Below, piece after piece: positions 35,687 through 44,761 of a stretch of DNA of 52,286 nucleotides; the stretch's first letter is position 1, and every line of letters starts with the position of its first letter. The notes under the pieces are model-generated. The model was not told where the DNA came from, ran no database searches, and saw only the letters and a program-made list of their open reading frames with translations. Source of the DNA: an uncultured Neomegalonema sp. (lineage in GTDB: Bacteria; Pseudomonadota; Alphaproteobacteria; Rhodobacterales; Rhodobacteraceae); the NCBI GenBank assembly GCA_937948985.1, contig CALFAK010000065.1, positions 1 through 52,286 on the forward strand, in the 5' to 3' direction. A program made the translations under genes and the position numbers.

Positions 35687-37000
35687 TCACGCCACCTCCA
35701 CCACATGCGCGAAACTGCCCATGACGTGGCCCCTCCTTAATCCGGTGGTGCCGAGGTCTGTGCCGAGGGAGTCGCTCATCCTGAACAGCGGTGTACCGCG
35801 TTCGGTGAGGGTGGTGGTGTAGTGGAACTCGTGGCCCTTGAATGCGGCGGCCCAGCCGATGTCGTCAACGGGCGTCAGAGTTCGGTAGCCGAGATGCAGT
35901 TTGCGGGCGGCGAAGCTGGTTTCCAGATCGAGCAGGCCGAGCATCGCGTGGCGGGTTCCATCGGCGTCGATCATACCCGCGCCCAGCGTCATGTAGCCCC
36001 CGCACTCACCGTAGATCAGCGTGTTGCGGGTGGCAGCCTCCAGCATGGATTGGCGGAAATTTCCGGCATTGGCGAGCGTGGCCGCGTGTAGCTCAGGATA
36101 ACCGCCGGGCAGGTAGATCGCGTCCCCGTTTGCGTGTGGCCCCTCATCGGCGAGGGGTGAGAAGAATGTGAGTTCGGCCCCTTGCGCGCGCCAGTCGGAC
36201 AACATGTGCGGGTAGGCGAAGCTGAACGCGGTATCGCGGGCGACGCTGATGCGCTGGCCAATCGGCGGAATGCGGCGGAGCGGGGCGGTAGGCTTGCCGG
36301 GGGCGCTGGCGAGGGCGGTGATGGCGTTAAGGTCGCAATGTGCCTCAATCAGCGCGGCGGCATTGGCGATGAACACTTCCAAATCCGCCATTTCCTGCGC
36401 TTGGACGAGGCCGAGATGGCGGTCTGGCATGGCCAGTGCCGCATCGCGGGGGATTGCGCCGAGGACGGGGAGAACGGTTTCGACCGCGCCGCGCAACATC
36501 CGCTCGTGCTTTGCGCTGCCAATGCGGTTGAGGATGACGCCCGCGATGGTGGTGTCGAGGCGGAAGGTTTTGAGGCCGTGAGCGGTGGCCGCGCTGGTTT
36601 GGGCGGTTTTGGCTGCGTCTATCACGAGGATGACAGGCAGTTTGAGGGCGGCGGCAGTGTCGGCTGTGCTGCCGTGGCCGAGGGGGGTGTGCGGGTCAAG
36701 CGCCCCGTCGAACAGGCCCATCGCGCCCTCAATGAGGAGGAGGTTTTTGTCCTCTCCCTGAAATGCGGGGGGAGGGCTAAAGACCCGCGCCCGCAACTGG
36801 TCCGCCGACGCACACCACGGGTCCAGCGTCACGCAGGGCTGGCCGGACGCGGCGGCATGGAAGGCGGGGTCGATGTAGTCGGGGCCGGATTTGGCCGACC
36901 TCACAGCAACGCCGCGATTGCGCAGGGCGCGCAGCAGGCCGAGGGTCAGCGCGGTTTTTCCCGCACCCGAACTTGGCGCGGAAAGGACGAGGCCGTTCAC
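35687..37000 (-). CDS. cobB: Cobyrinate / hydrogenobyrinate a,c-diamide synthase
   Basis: A 437-residue two-domain amidotransferase of B12 synthesis. The N-terminal ATP domain has the P-loop SAPSSGAGKTALTLG (about 7-21) and SGPDYIDPAFH. The C-terminal glutaminase domain has the nucleophile Cys333 in IYGECGGYMTLG and the final His in GSFAHV. Uses glutamine and ATP to amidate the a and c side chains. The start overlaps the cobA stop (ATGA). Other cob genes are not in the window. Confidence 0.92.
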   Translation of the reverse strand: MNGLVLSAPSSGAGKTALTLGLLRALRNRGVAVRSAKSGPDYIDPAFHAAASGQPCVTLDPWCASADQLRARVFSPPPAFQGEDKNLLLIEGAMGLFDGALDPHTPLGHGSTADTAAALKLPVILVIDAAKTAQTSAATAHGLKTFRLDTTIAGVILNRIGSAKHERMLRGAVETVLPVLGAIPRDAALAMPDRHLGLVQAQEMADLEVFIANAAALIEAHCDLNAITALASAPGKPTAPLRRIPPIGQRISVARDTAFSFAYPHMLSDWRAQGAELTFFSPLADEGPHANGDAIYLPGGYPELHAATLANAGNFRQSMLEAATRNTLIYGECGGYMTLGAGMIDADGTRHAMLGLLDLETSFAARKLHLGYRTLTPVDDIGWAAAFKGHEFHYTTTLTERGTPLFRMSDSLGTDLGTTGLRRGHVMGSFAHVVEVA

Positions 37001-37863
37001 GACACCTCGCGCTCCTGTATCTCTCGCACGCCCAAGGGGTCGATGTTGCGCACAGGCTCGCCCGCCATCTGGCCGATCCAGTCGAGTGCCTGACGCATCA
37101 GGGCGACGCGGCCTATGCAGATGATCGCGGGCGGGGTCAGCGCGGCTTCGGTAATGTCCGCAACCGCTTGCGACAGCGTTGATTCGAGGACCGCCATATC
37201 GGGGCGGGTGGCATTGGTGACAACGGCGACCGGATCATGCGGATCGCGGCCCCCCGCAATCAGGCTCTCGACAATATTCGGTAGCGTTTTCATCGACATA
37301 TAGCAGACGATGACGGGCGAGCCTTTGGCCAGCGCGCCCCAATCAACGCGGCTGGGGGCATTGCCGCTTTGGTCGTGTCCGGTGACGAAGGTAACGGCCT
37401 GATTCACATCGCGGTGGGTGACGGGGATGCCCGCGTAGGCGAGGCCGCCGATCCCCGCGCTGATTCCCGGCACAATGCGCACGGGAACGCCGTGACCGAT
37501 CAGGGTTTGCGCTTCTTCTCCGCCGCGTCCGAACACGAACGGGTCACCGCCCTTTAGGCGCAGCACGCGCTTGCCCTCTTGGGCGTAGCTGACGAGTTTA
37601 AGCGAGATATCGCGTTGTTTCGGCGATGGCTTGCCGCCGCGCTTGCCCGCGTATTCGATGATGCAGCCGGGGCGGACCCAGTTGAGAATATCTTCGCCCA
37701 CCAGCGCATCATACACAACCACATCCGCCTGTTTCAGGGCGTTGAGGCCGTGGAGTGTCAGAAGGCCCGGATCGCCCGGCCCCGCCCCGACCAGCCAGAC
37801 CCATCCGGCCTCGAATTCGGGCCAGTTCTGGGCATTATGGGGCAGGGGCGGTGTGTTATCCAT
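36997..37863 (-). CDS. cobA: Uroporphyrinogen-III C-methyltransferase
   Basis: A 288-residue SUMT that methylates uroporphyrinogen III at C-2 and C-7, the entry to corrinoid and siroheme synthesis. Marks: VWLVGAGPGDPGLLTL (SAM-binding start), VVYDALV, RGGKPSPKQRDI, RLKGGDPFVFGRGGEEA, VVPGIS-type IVPGISAGI and YMSMKTLP. ATG 37863 gives a normal length; the frame to 38067 adds 68 unlikely residues. Coupled to cobB. No cobalamin riboswitch was found in the 190-base upstream gap. Confidence 0.93.
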   Translation of the reverse strand: MDNTPPLPHNAQNWPEFEAGWVWLVGAGPGDPGLLTLHGLNALKQADVVVYDALVGEDILNWVRPGCIIEYAGKRGGKPSPKQRDISLKLVSYAQEGKRVLRLKGGDPFVFGRGGEEAQTLIGHGVPVRIVPGISAGIGGLAYAGIPVTHRDVNQAVTFVTGHDQSGNAPSRVDWGALAKGSPVIVCYMSMKTLPNIVESLIAGGRDPHDPVAVVTNATRPDMAVLESTLSQAVADITEAALTPPAIICIGRVALMRQALDWIGQMAGEPVRNIDPLGVREIQEREVS

Positions 37864-38054
37864 GAGAGGGACATTAGGCACTGTGCCGCGTCTTGCGAAG
37901 GGGAAATCGACGTAGTGAGGGACGGAAACGTCGGATTTACTTAATGCCGCTGACGTTTGATGGCGCAATGTGATTTGCGGTGGGTGGTAATAGTGCTGGC
38001 GCGTGATGGTTCGTTCTTGGTATCCACAAAGGCGAACCTGTTGAGAGAAAAACG

Positions 38055-38717
38055 ATGCCGCTTTCACGCGATAGCTTGCGAAACGACGCTTTCAAAGATC
38101 AGATGATGAATGAAGCGCCGGGCGAAATGACCCTGATGGACCCTGAAGCGTTTGAGGCGTCACGGCAAGCGATCCTGCGCAAAGCCGAGGAGTTTGGTGA
38201 GCTTTGGGTGTTCGGTTACGGCTCGCTGATTTGGAATCCGATTGTTGAGGTTGCCGAGCATCGTCCGGCCCGTCTCGACGGATATTCCCGCCGCTTTTGC
38301 GTCTGGGCGCCAATCGGGCGCGGGTCGCCGGAATGCCAAGGGCTTTGGCTGGGGCTGGATGACGGCGGATCGTGTGATGGCGTCGCATTGCGTCTGCCCG
38401 AAGGACAATGGGACGCGGAAACGCTTATTCTTTGGCGGCGGGAAATGATCTCCGCAGTCTACCGCCCGAACTGGCTTATGCTGGAAATGGAGGGCGGGGC
38501 GCGTCCCGCTTGCGTGTTCCTGGCCAATCCCGAACATGATCGCTACGCCGATGTTGTCGCCCATGAGGACAAGGTCCGCGCCATCGCGACGGCGGAGGGT
38601 TCGCTTGGGACGTGCCGCAGCTACCTCTATGATCTCGCCGATGGTCTGGCCAAGCACGATTTACGCGATTCTTATATCGAACAACTCGTCACCGATGTCC
38701 GCGCTGTCGCGTCCTGA
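38055..38717 (+). CDS. chaC: Gamma-glutamylcyclotransferase, ChaC family
   Basis: A 220-residue enzyme that degrades glutathione to 5-oxoproline and Cys-Gly in the cytosol. The substrate loop is WVFGYGSLIWNP (51-62), followed by RFCVWAPIGRGSPECQGLWLGLD and an Ala-Glu-Thr segment (DAETLILWRREM) where the catalytic Glu is expected. Later in-frame ATG codons exist, but the N-terminal extension is normal for the family. Divergent from cobA. Confidence 0.88.
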   Translation: MPLSRDSLRNDAFKDQMMNEAPGEMTLMDPEAFEASRQAILRKAEEFGELWVFGYGSLIWNPIVEVAEHRPARLDGYSRRFCVWAPIGRGSPECQGLWLGLDDGGSCDGVALRLPEGQWDAETLILWRREMISAVYRPNWLMLEMEGGARPACVFLANPEHDRYADVVAHEDKVRAIATAEGSLGTCRSYLYDLADGLAKHDLRDSYIEQLVTDVRAVAS

Positions 38718-38760
38718 ATAAAGTGTATTTTATCACTTTAAGGCTGCTTTTAATTTTCTC

Positions 38761-39510
38761 TCATCTTCTGAGGGCGGGGAGGCCGATGCCGACCGCCTCG
38801 AACCCGCCATCGACCGCTAAAACCTGTCCTGTGACGAAACTGGCGTCGGGGGAAGACAGAAACCAGATGCCATTGGCGATCTCCTTTTCGCTGCCATACC
38901 GGTTTAAGGGCAGGGCGTCATGGTAGGCGGCGCGGATTTCCGGGCTATGCACCGCGAGGGCCAGTTTGGTGTCCACCGGACCGGGGGCGACCGCGTTGGC
39001 GCGGATGCCAAACTCGCCAAGCTCCGCCGCCTGTTGCAATGTCAACTGGATGACAGCGGCTTTTGACGTGCCGTAGGCAACCCGCAACGTGCTGGCGCGC
39101 AAACCCGATATCGAGGCGATATTGACGATTGACCCGCCTTGCTTTGACAGGAGTGCGATTGCGGCTTGTGAAACGAGAAACACGCCGTCGAGATTTGTCG
39201 CCATCACCGTGCGCCAGCGCTCAAACGTGGTCTCTCGGATCGGTCCGAAATCGGCAACCCCGGCATTGTTGACCAGCGCATCAAGGCGGCCAAAGCGGTT
39301 TTCCGTTTCGGTCATCATCCTTGCCACGTCCTCAGGAACGGATATATCGGCTTCGATGGCGAGCACATCCTGTCGTGATGCGGCGGCGCTGCGCAGTTCA
39401 GGCCCGTCGCGATCCACCATCACAACCTGCCAGCCCTCCTCAAGAAAGCGATGTGCCGTTGCAAGGCCGATTCCGCGTGCGGCGCCAGTGATGAGGGCGG
39501 TTTTGGTCAT
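38761..39510 (-). CDS. SDR family oxidoreductase
   Basis: A 249-residue classical SDR with an intact active site: TGAARGIG, NNAG (VNNAGVADFG), Ser in NIASISG and YGTSK. The end AVDGGFEAVG is that of FabG/glucose-dehydrogenase-like members. It lies 54 bases downstream of... the GMC oxidoreductase start side is not shared: both genes are on the minus strand with the GMC gene ending at 39564, so they may be co-transcribed with the SDR second. Substrate unknown. Confidence 0.85.
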   Translation of the reverse strand: MTKTALITGAARGIGLATAHRFLEEGWQVVMVDRDGPELRSAAASRQDVLAIEADISVPEDVARMMTETENRFGRLDALVNNAGVADFGPIRETTFERWRTVMATNLDGVFLVSQAAIALLSKQGGSIVNIASISGLRASTLRVAYGTSKAAVIQLTLQQAAELGEFGIRANAVAPGPVDTKLALAVHSPEIRAAYHDALPLNRYGSEKEIANGIWFLSSPDASFVTGQVLAVDGGFEAVGIGLPALRR

Positions 39511-39563
39511 TGGCTGCGGTCCCTTTGTATTTTCGCTGCGTCAATCATCGGGCGGCTGATGTT

Positions 39564-41219
39564 TTACGGCTTATCGTGATCAAGGTCGCTTTTGAAATGA
39601 AACCGTGCGTGGAAAGGGGCCAGTGGTTGCTTTCCAAGGATGAAATCCGCCGCCCGCGCCGCAATCATCTGGGTCGGCGCGTTGAGATTGGCGCTGATAA
39701 TCTGCGGCATCACCGAGGCATCGACCACGCGCAAGCCATCAATCCCGTGAACGCGCATTTCTTCATCGACCACCGCATCCGGTCCCGTTCCCATCCTGCA
39801 TGTGCCGCAGGGGTGATAATCGGTATTCGTATGGGCGCGGATGCCTGCGGTAATATCGGCATCGCTCTGCGCGTCACCGCCGATGGAGAGTTCCTTGCCG
39901 CGAAATTCGTCAAAAGCGGGCTGTGCCACCAGTTCCCGCGCTTTGCGCACGCCCTCGACCAACTCGCCCATATCATGCGGATCGGACAGATAGTTGAAGT
40001 GCAGGGCGGGTTTTGCCGAGGGATCTTTTGACCGAAGATCGACGCGCCCCCGGCTGCGCGGGCGCAGTTGATCGATGTGGATGGCAAACGCTTGCAGCAG
40101 TTTCAGTGTGCCGCTTTCCTCTGACACGCCGACAGGGGCCATGTGGTATTGTAAATTCGGATAGCTGACCCGGTCATTGCCCCGGATCAGCCCTCCGGCC
40201 TCCCATACGCTTGACGCCACGATGCCCGACCGTGTCATGAGCCATCGCGCTCCGGCCAATCCCTGACGCAGCGGATTGGTCATTTTGTCAATGCTGACGG
40301 GTTTGGTGCAGGCCCATTGCATGATGACGGTGGCATGATCCTGTAAATTACGGCCAACACCCGGCAGGTCGCAGACGGGGTCGATATCGTGGCTACGCAG
40401 ATGATCCGCCGGACCGATGCCGGACAGCATCAGTGTTTGCGGCGAATTGATCGCCCCGCCACACAGGATAACCTCGCGCGTTGCCTCAACCGTTTTGATT
40501 GTGGCGCCGTGTTTATAGGTCAGGCCGATGACGCGGTTGCCGCTGAACATCAGTTTTTGCACCAGCGCTTTTACGATCAGCGTCAGATTCGCGCGCGGCA
40601 GGGCAGGGCGCAGATGGGCGACGGCGGCGCTGCATCGGCGTCCGTGCCGCGTGGTTGTGTCGAATCGGGCGATGCCTTCGGGTTTGTAGCCGTTGAGATC
40701 ATCCGAACGGCCTTGCCCGGCTTGTCCGCCCGCTTCGATAAAAGCGTCATAGAGCGGGTTCTGATACGCGCCTTTTGTCACGCCGAGCGGTCCGTCGCCC
40801 CCGCGCCATTCGTCGGCTCCGCGATCACTGCTCTCGCCCGCCTTGAAATAGGGCAGACAATCCGCGTAACGCCAGCCTTGCAGCCCTTGTTCGTCAGCCC
40901 AGCGGTCATAATCAAGCGGATGGCCGCGCATATAGACCATCGAGTTGATCGAACTGGAGCCACCCACCACCTTGCCGCGTGGCGTTTCGATCTGGCGGTT
41001 CAGTAGGGAGGATTCCGGTTCGCTGTTGTAATTCCAATTGATTTTCGGATCGCGATAGGCGTGGTAGACCCCGGCGGGCATATGGATCATCAAACTGCGA
41101 TCCATCGGCCCCGCCTCCAGCAGCAGTACCGTATGCTGACCATCCGCACTGAGTTTGTTTGCCAACACGCACCCTGCCGACCCGGCACCAACGATGATGT
41201 AATCGAAACTGTTGCTCAT
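39564..41219 (-). CDS. GMC family oxidoreductase (choline-dehydrogenase-like)
   Basis: A 551-residue flavoprotein. The FAD dinucleotide motif is DYIIVGAGSAGCVLANKLS near the start, GMC signature 1 lies in GKVVGGSSSINSMVYMRGH and signature 2 in GGAINSPQTLMLSGIGP. The active-site His is in DYHPCGTCRMG and the Asn pair near ISANLNAPTQMIA. These enzymes oxidise alcohols (choline, aliphatic or polyethylene-glycol alcohols). The absence of betB or bet regulators argues against certain choline use. It precedes the SDR gene on the same strand. Confidence 0.88.
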   Translation of the reverse strand: MSNSFDYIIVGAGSAGCVLANKLSADGQHTVLLLEAGPMDRSLMIHMPAGVYHAYRDPKINWNYNSEPESSLLNRQIETPRGKVVGGSSSINSMVYMRGHPLDYDRWADEQGLQGWRYADCLPYFKAGESSDRGADEWRGGDGPLGVTKGAYQNPLYDAFIEAGGQAGQGRSDDLNGYKPEGIARFDTTTRHGRRCSAAVAHLRPALPRANLTLIVKALVQKLMFSGNRVIGLTYKHGATIKTVEATREVILCGGAINSPQTLMLSGIGPADHLRSHDIDPVCDLPGVGRNLQDHATVIMQWACTKPVSIDKMTNPLRQGLAGARWLMTRSGIVASSVWEAGGLIRGNDRVSYPNLQYHMAPVGVSEESGTLKLLQAFAIHIDQLRPRSRGRVDLRSKDPSAKPALHFNYLSDPHDMGELVEGVRKARELVAQPAFDEFRGKELSIGGDAQSDADITAGIRAHTNTDYHPCGTCRMGTGPDAVVDEEMRVHGIDGLRVVDASVMPQIISANLNAPTQMIAARAADFILGKQPLAPFHARFHFKSDLDHDKP

Positions 41220-41400
41220 CTGCCCCGTCTTTCAGCGCCCGCGCGGTATCCGTCTTGAGTGATTAAAGCAGGGCGTTCGCATACCGTGTCAAAGGCCTTC
41301 CGGTGGTTTTTAACAGGAATGTGCGAATTGGGACGTTTTGCCCCTAAAACATGCTTGCATGGGGGGGCGGGCTTTTGTATGGACTGCCTACCGCGATGAT

Positions 41401-41475
41401 GGTCCCTTCGTCTATCGGTTAGGACGCCAGGTTTTCAACCTGGAAAGAGGGGTTCGATTCCCCTAGGGACTACCA
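41401..41475 (+). tRNA. tRNA-Glu (anticodon TTC)
   Basis: A 75-base cloverleaf. The acceptor GGTCCCT pairs with AGGGACT, the anticodon arm CCAGG-TTTTCAA-CCTGG carries TTC, the T-loop is GGTTCGATTCC and CCA is encoded. It stands alone between the GMC and Ldh-family genes. Confidence 0.95.
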
Positions 41476-41511
41476 CGCGGGTTTTCACATATATCGGTCC
41501 GGCGCAGCGGG

Positions 41512-42516
41512 TTATCCCGCAATAGCCTTTATTTCCTCAAGCGTTGCGGCGGTCACTTTCACACCGTCACGGGCCGCAGCCTCGCGCTTTGCGAAACGCG
41601 ATGATCCCGGTAGACGCACGCCGTCTTGTGACAGCATCGCCGCGCTCAGGGTGCTCATCCGGTCGAGGAAGCCGTCTCCGGCGGTGGCGCGCATGTCGAT
41701 GGCGATGATGAGTTGGCCGACATCGGGCGGGCCGCCTTCAGCGTTCAGGAATGAGGTGGCCTCAAAGCTGAAACGCCCTCCGGTCAGGGCCGCCGCGAAA
41801 ACTTCGACCATCAATGCTAAGGCCGCGCCTTTTGCGTCGCCCATCGGGATCATTGATCCGGCGAGGGCGGCTTTAGGGTCGGTGGCCGGATTTCCATTCG
41901 CGTCGAGCGCCCAGCCTTCGGGGATGGTTTCACCGCGTTTTGCGGCGGCCATGATCTTGCCGCGCGCAACTTTTGACAGCGACAGGTCCACAACCAGCGA
42001 GCCGCCCTCACGCTGCGGGGCGGCGAAGGCGATGGGGTTGGTACCGAACAGCGGCTCCGCCCCGCCCCAAGGGGCCATCGCTTTGGGAGTGTTGGCGAAT
42101 AACAGGCCGAGGCACCCGCGATCAGCAAGGCGCTCAACATGCTTGCCCGCCTGACCGCAATGGTGCGAACGGCTGACGGAAACGGCGGCAATGCCTTGCG
42201 CCCCTGCGGCGGCGGAGACTGCATCAACGGCCATATCCATCGCGGGGAAGGCGAAGCCATGTCCGGCGTCTACGGCGATGTACCCGGGGGCCACTTGCTC
42301 CATGCTTGGTTTCGCATCGCCGACGACTTTGCCCGCTTTGACCTGCGCACAATAGGATGTGACCCGCGAGAGGCCGTGCCCGGCTTGGCCATCCACTTCC
42401 GCGCCGACAAGCGCCTGTGCAACGCTTAGCGCATTCGCGGGCGATGTGCCGGATGCGATCAGCGCGTTTGCGACGAGGGCTTCGAGATCTTCGATGGGAA
42501 GGGTGGTGTCTGACAT
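41512..42516 (-). CDS. Ldh family oxidoreductase (malate/L-lactate dehydrogenase type 2)
   Basis: A 334-residue NAD(P)-dependent enzyme of the MDH2/LDH2 fold, which differs from the Rossmann type. Marks: GAEVDGQAGHGLSRVTSY, the SRSHHCGQAGKHVERLA active-site region, FANTPKAMAPWGG, FGTNPIAFAAP, DLSLSKVARGKI and GDAKGAALALMVE. Members reduce 2-keto acids such as sulfolactate, ureidoglycolate or delta1-piperideine-2-carboxylate precursors; the substrate here is open. Confidence 0.86.
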   Translation of the reverse strand: MSDTTLPIEDLEALVANALIASGTSPANALSVAQALVGAEVDGQAGHGLSRVTSYCAQVKAGKVVGDAKPSMEQVAPGYIAVDAGHGFAFPAMDMAVDAVSAAAGAQGIAAVSVSRSHHCGQAGKHVERLADRGCLGLLFANTPKAMAPWGGAEPLFGTNPIAFAAPQREGGSLVVDLSLSKVARGKIMAAAKRGETIPEGWALDANGNPATDPKAALAGSMIPMGDAKGAALALMVEVFAAALTGGRFSFEATSFLNAEGGPPDVGQLIIAIDMRATAGDGFLDRMSTLSAAMLSQDGVRLPGSSRFAKREAAARDGVKVTAATLEEIKAIAG

Positions 42517-42644
42517 TGTGCGGCCTCTTGGAATGATTGAGGGCGCATAGAGGCAGAGCGGGGATGGATAGGCAAACAGTATTTAGCTTATCAGCTCTTC
42601 CCGAAATCGCCCGATTGAATCATATGGTTGCGGACGACTGTAAA

Positions 42645-42721
42645 TGGTGATCCCGGCGCGATTCGAACGCGCGGCCCCAAGATTAGGAATCTTGTGCTCT
42701 ATCCATCTGAGCTACGGGACC
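42645..42721 (-). tRNA. tRNA-Arg (anticodon CCT)
   Basis: A 77-base cloverleaf. The acceptor GGTCCCG pairs with CGGGATC, the anticodon arm CAAGA-TTCCTAA-TCTTG carries CCT, the T-arm is CGCGTTCGAATCGCG-like and CCA is encoded. It lies between the Ldh-family gene and rpoH. Confidence 0.95.
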
Positions 42722-42800
42722 ACGGGAGTACCTAACCGGATGCGCCGTGGTCCGTCAATTCGGAGCGTTTAAATCTGGCAGACAGGAATAAGATAAGACA

Positions 42801-42821
42801 CCCCGTGATCAGATCGCGGGG
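42801..42821 (-). terminator. Hairpin after rpoH, probable terminator
   Basis: CCCCG and CGGGG arms with an 11-base loop, 8 bases after the rpoH stop. A weak T-rich stretch follows on the minus strand. It resembles the dispersed palindromic repeats and may be one of them in terminator use. Confidence 0.5.
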
Positions 42822-42828
42822 CGAAAAA

Positions 42829-43731
42829 TCAGTTTTGCAGCATCACGTCGTGGGCGTTGGGGCCAAGACGTGTCTCAAGGGCGCCGCGCATTTTCTTCAA
42901 TGCCTGAGTTTCCAGCTGGCGCACGCGCTCCTTGGAAAGGCCGAGTTGTCCGCCCAAAGCCTCAAGCGTTGAAGGTTCATCGGAGAGTTTGCGTTCGGCG
43001 ATGATCATCCGCTCGCGATCCGTCAGCACGTCGAGCGCTTCGTTGATCCAGCCGTGGGTGCGAAGCGTGTCTTCCTCAGCGACAGCACTTTCACTGGAGA
43101 TAGGCGACTCATCTTCGATGGTCTCCATCCACTCGCGACCCTCATCGTCTGTCCCTTGTGGTGTGTTCAGTGAGAAATCACTACCGGAAAGGCGGCGTTC
43201 CATCATCTCAACATCGTGGAGCGGGACGCGCAGGGCAGTGGCGACAGCTTCACGGGTATCGTTGCTCATAACGCCGAATTGACGGCCATATTCGTTTGAT
43301 TCGCGCTCTTTTTCCGCACGAACGCGGCGCAAATTGAAGAAGAGCGATTTTTGCGAAGAGGTCGAACCCGTGCGTACCAGCGACCAGTTGCGCATCACGT
43401 AATCCTGAATGGAGGCTTTGATCCACCAGACGGCGTATGTCGAAAAGCGCACGCCGCGATCCGGGTCAAAGCGTTCGGCGGCTTTCATCAGGCCAATCGC
43501 GCCCTCTTGGATCAGGTCACCCATCGGTGCGCCGTAACGTTTGTATTTTGAGGCAACCGATATCGCGAGACGCATGTAAGCGTTTGTGAGTTGGTGCAGC
43601 GCTTCGACATCATCCTCATCGCGCCAGCGGCGGGCGAGGTTGAGTTCGGTTTCCGCATCCAACATCGCCGTGGACATCGCGGTAGTGATTACTTTGCGGT
43701 CTTCCACACTTGGTTTGGTTGACTCAGCCAT
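42829..43731 (-). CDS. rpoH: RNA polymerase sigma-32 factor RpoH
   Basis: A 300-residue heat-shock sigma factor. Region 2 includes NAYMRLAISVASKYKRYG, GDLIQEGAIGLMKAAERFD and FSTYAVWWIKASIQDYVMRNWSLVR. The RpoH box is QKSLFFNLRR. Region 4 is LGLSKERVRQLETQALKKMR. The sequence leans toward the second (RpoHII) alphaproteobacterial type, which also serves photo-oxidative stress, but this is by eye. ATG 43731 has GAGGA nine bases before it; ATG 43746 would add five residues. Confidence 0.92.
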   Translation of the reverse strand: MAESTKPSVEDRKVITTAMSTAMLDAETELNLARRWRDEDDVEALHQLTNAYMRLAISVASKYKRYGAPMGDLIQEGAIGLMKAAERFDPDRGVRFSTYAVWWIKASIQDYVMRNWSLVRTGSTSSQKSLFFNLRRVRAEKERESNEYGRQFGVMSNDTREAVATALRVPLHDVEMMERRLSGSDFSLNTPQGTDDEGREWMETIEDESPISSESAVAEEDTLRTHGWINEALDVLTDRERMIIAERKLSDEPSTLEALGGQLGLSKERVRQLETQALKKMRGALETRLGPNAHDVMLQN

Positions 43732-43811
43732 CGCAATCATCCTCATCCTGATAAAGCGTCACCTAATTGCGACACACTTTGTTAAGCAGCGCGGTAAGGA
43801 AAAGTTCCGCG

Positions 43812-43839
43812 ATGTGGGATGAGAAAAATTTGAATCAAG
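43812..43839 (-). promoter_or_regulatory. Possible heat-shock sigma promoter of rpoH
   Basis: On the minus strand CTTG (43836-43839) is followed after 17 bases by CCCACAT (43812-43818), close to the sigma-32 pattern CTTG-N17-CYTATNT. It lies about 80 bases before rpoH, which would make the gene autoregulated. Confidence 0.4.
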
Positions 43840-43880
43840 GGTTTGCCTTCGCTGGCAATGATCCTAGTCGCAGGCAAGAC

Positions 43881-43894
43881 ATTGTAATTACAAT
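43881..43894. promoter_or_regulatory. 14-bp palindrome upstream of rpoH
   Basis: ATTGTAATTACAAT, perfectly symmetric, lies right after the stop of the SDR gene and about 150 bases before rpoH. It could be an operator for rpoH; no regulator is recognised. Confidence 0.35.
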
Positions 43895-44632
43895 TTAAAT
43901 TAAACTGCCATCATACGCGAAAATTTTTCCACTTTTTTTGCTGTCCGCATGGTCGAGAACCTCCAACATCCGGTTTGCGGCGTATTGAGGGGTGAAAAGT
44001 TTGCCTTCGGGGATGTTCGTTTGGAACGGTTCTGACAAATTCGTATCCACCGTGCCGGGGTGCAGTCCGATAAAAACAGCGTTCGGGTTGGTGCGGGCCA
44101 GCTCGATTGAAAATGTGCGGATCACCATGTTGAGCGCCGCTTTTGAAGCACGATAGGACGCCCAGCCGCCGAGGCGGTTGTCGTCAATACTGCCAACGCG
44201 GGCGGACAGGGCGGCGAGGGCGCTCTTTTTGCCTTTTGCCAGCTTTGGCAGCACATGCTTGGCTATCAGGGTCGGGGCGATGGTGTTGATCTCATAGACG
44301 CGGCGCATGGCGTCAGCGTCGAGGTGCCGCCATGTCTTTTCCGGCTTTACCGCATCGCCCTCGTGCAAGATGCCAATGGTAATAATGGCGAGGTCGAGCG
44401 GGCGGCGCGCGGTGATGTCTGCGACGGTTTGCGTCAATTGGTACTCATCCAGCGGATCGCAGAGTGAGGTTGTGATTTTTGCGGTGTCCGCTTCGATGGG
44501 GCGGCGTGAGATTGCATGAACTTCTGCAACGGCATCCGCGCCCGCGAGCGCATCCACGAAAGCGCGGCCTATGCCGCCTGATGCGCCGAAGATGGCTGTG
44601 TTAAGGTCTGTGCCGAAGCTGCTCAATTCCAT
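43895..44632 (-). CDS. SDR family oxidoreductase (C-factor/CsgA-like)
   Basis: A 245-residue SDR with GASGGIG, a catalytic Ser in LAALSARVGS and YRASK, plus LHPGTVDTNLSEPF typical of C-factor-like members. The usual NNAG is replaced by TIGIL, as in that subgroup. It precedes rpoH on the same strand with 163 bases between them. Substrate unknown. Confidence 0.83.
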   Translation of the reverse strand: MELSSFGTDLNTAIFGASGGIGRAFVDALAGADAVAEVHAISRRPIEADTAKITTSLCDPLDEYQLTQTVADITARRPLDLAIITIGILHEGDAVKPEKTWRHLDADAMRRVYEINTIAPTLIAKHVLPKLAKGKKSALAALSARVGSIDDNRLGGWASYRASKAALNMVIRTFSIELARTNPNAVFIGLHPGTVDTNLSEPFQTNIPEGKLFTPQYAANRMLEVLDHADSKKSGKIFAYDGSLI

Positions 44633-44761
44633 GAGCGGGAGCTAAGCCGCAGGGTGGCCGCGTCAAATTGTAATGCTTGATGGGGCAGCGCACAAATTCT
44701 GATTGGCTAATGAGGGCGTGTTGGGAGAGTGTTCGGGCATCGTATAAAAGGGGTGATGGAA

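Noticed and set aside
36182-37093. 303-codon plus-strand open frame opposite cobB
   Set aside because: Antisense shadow of cobB with low-complexity Gly/Arg-rich translation.
37864-38054. Search for a cobalamin riboswitch upstream of cobA
   Set aside because: No B12-box or matching stem pattern was found in the gap.
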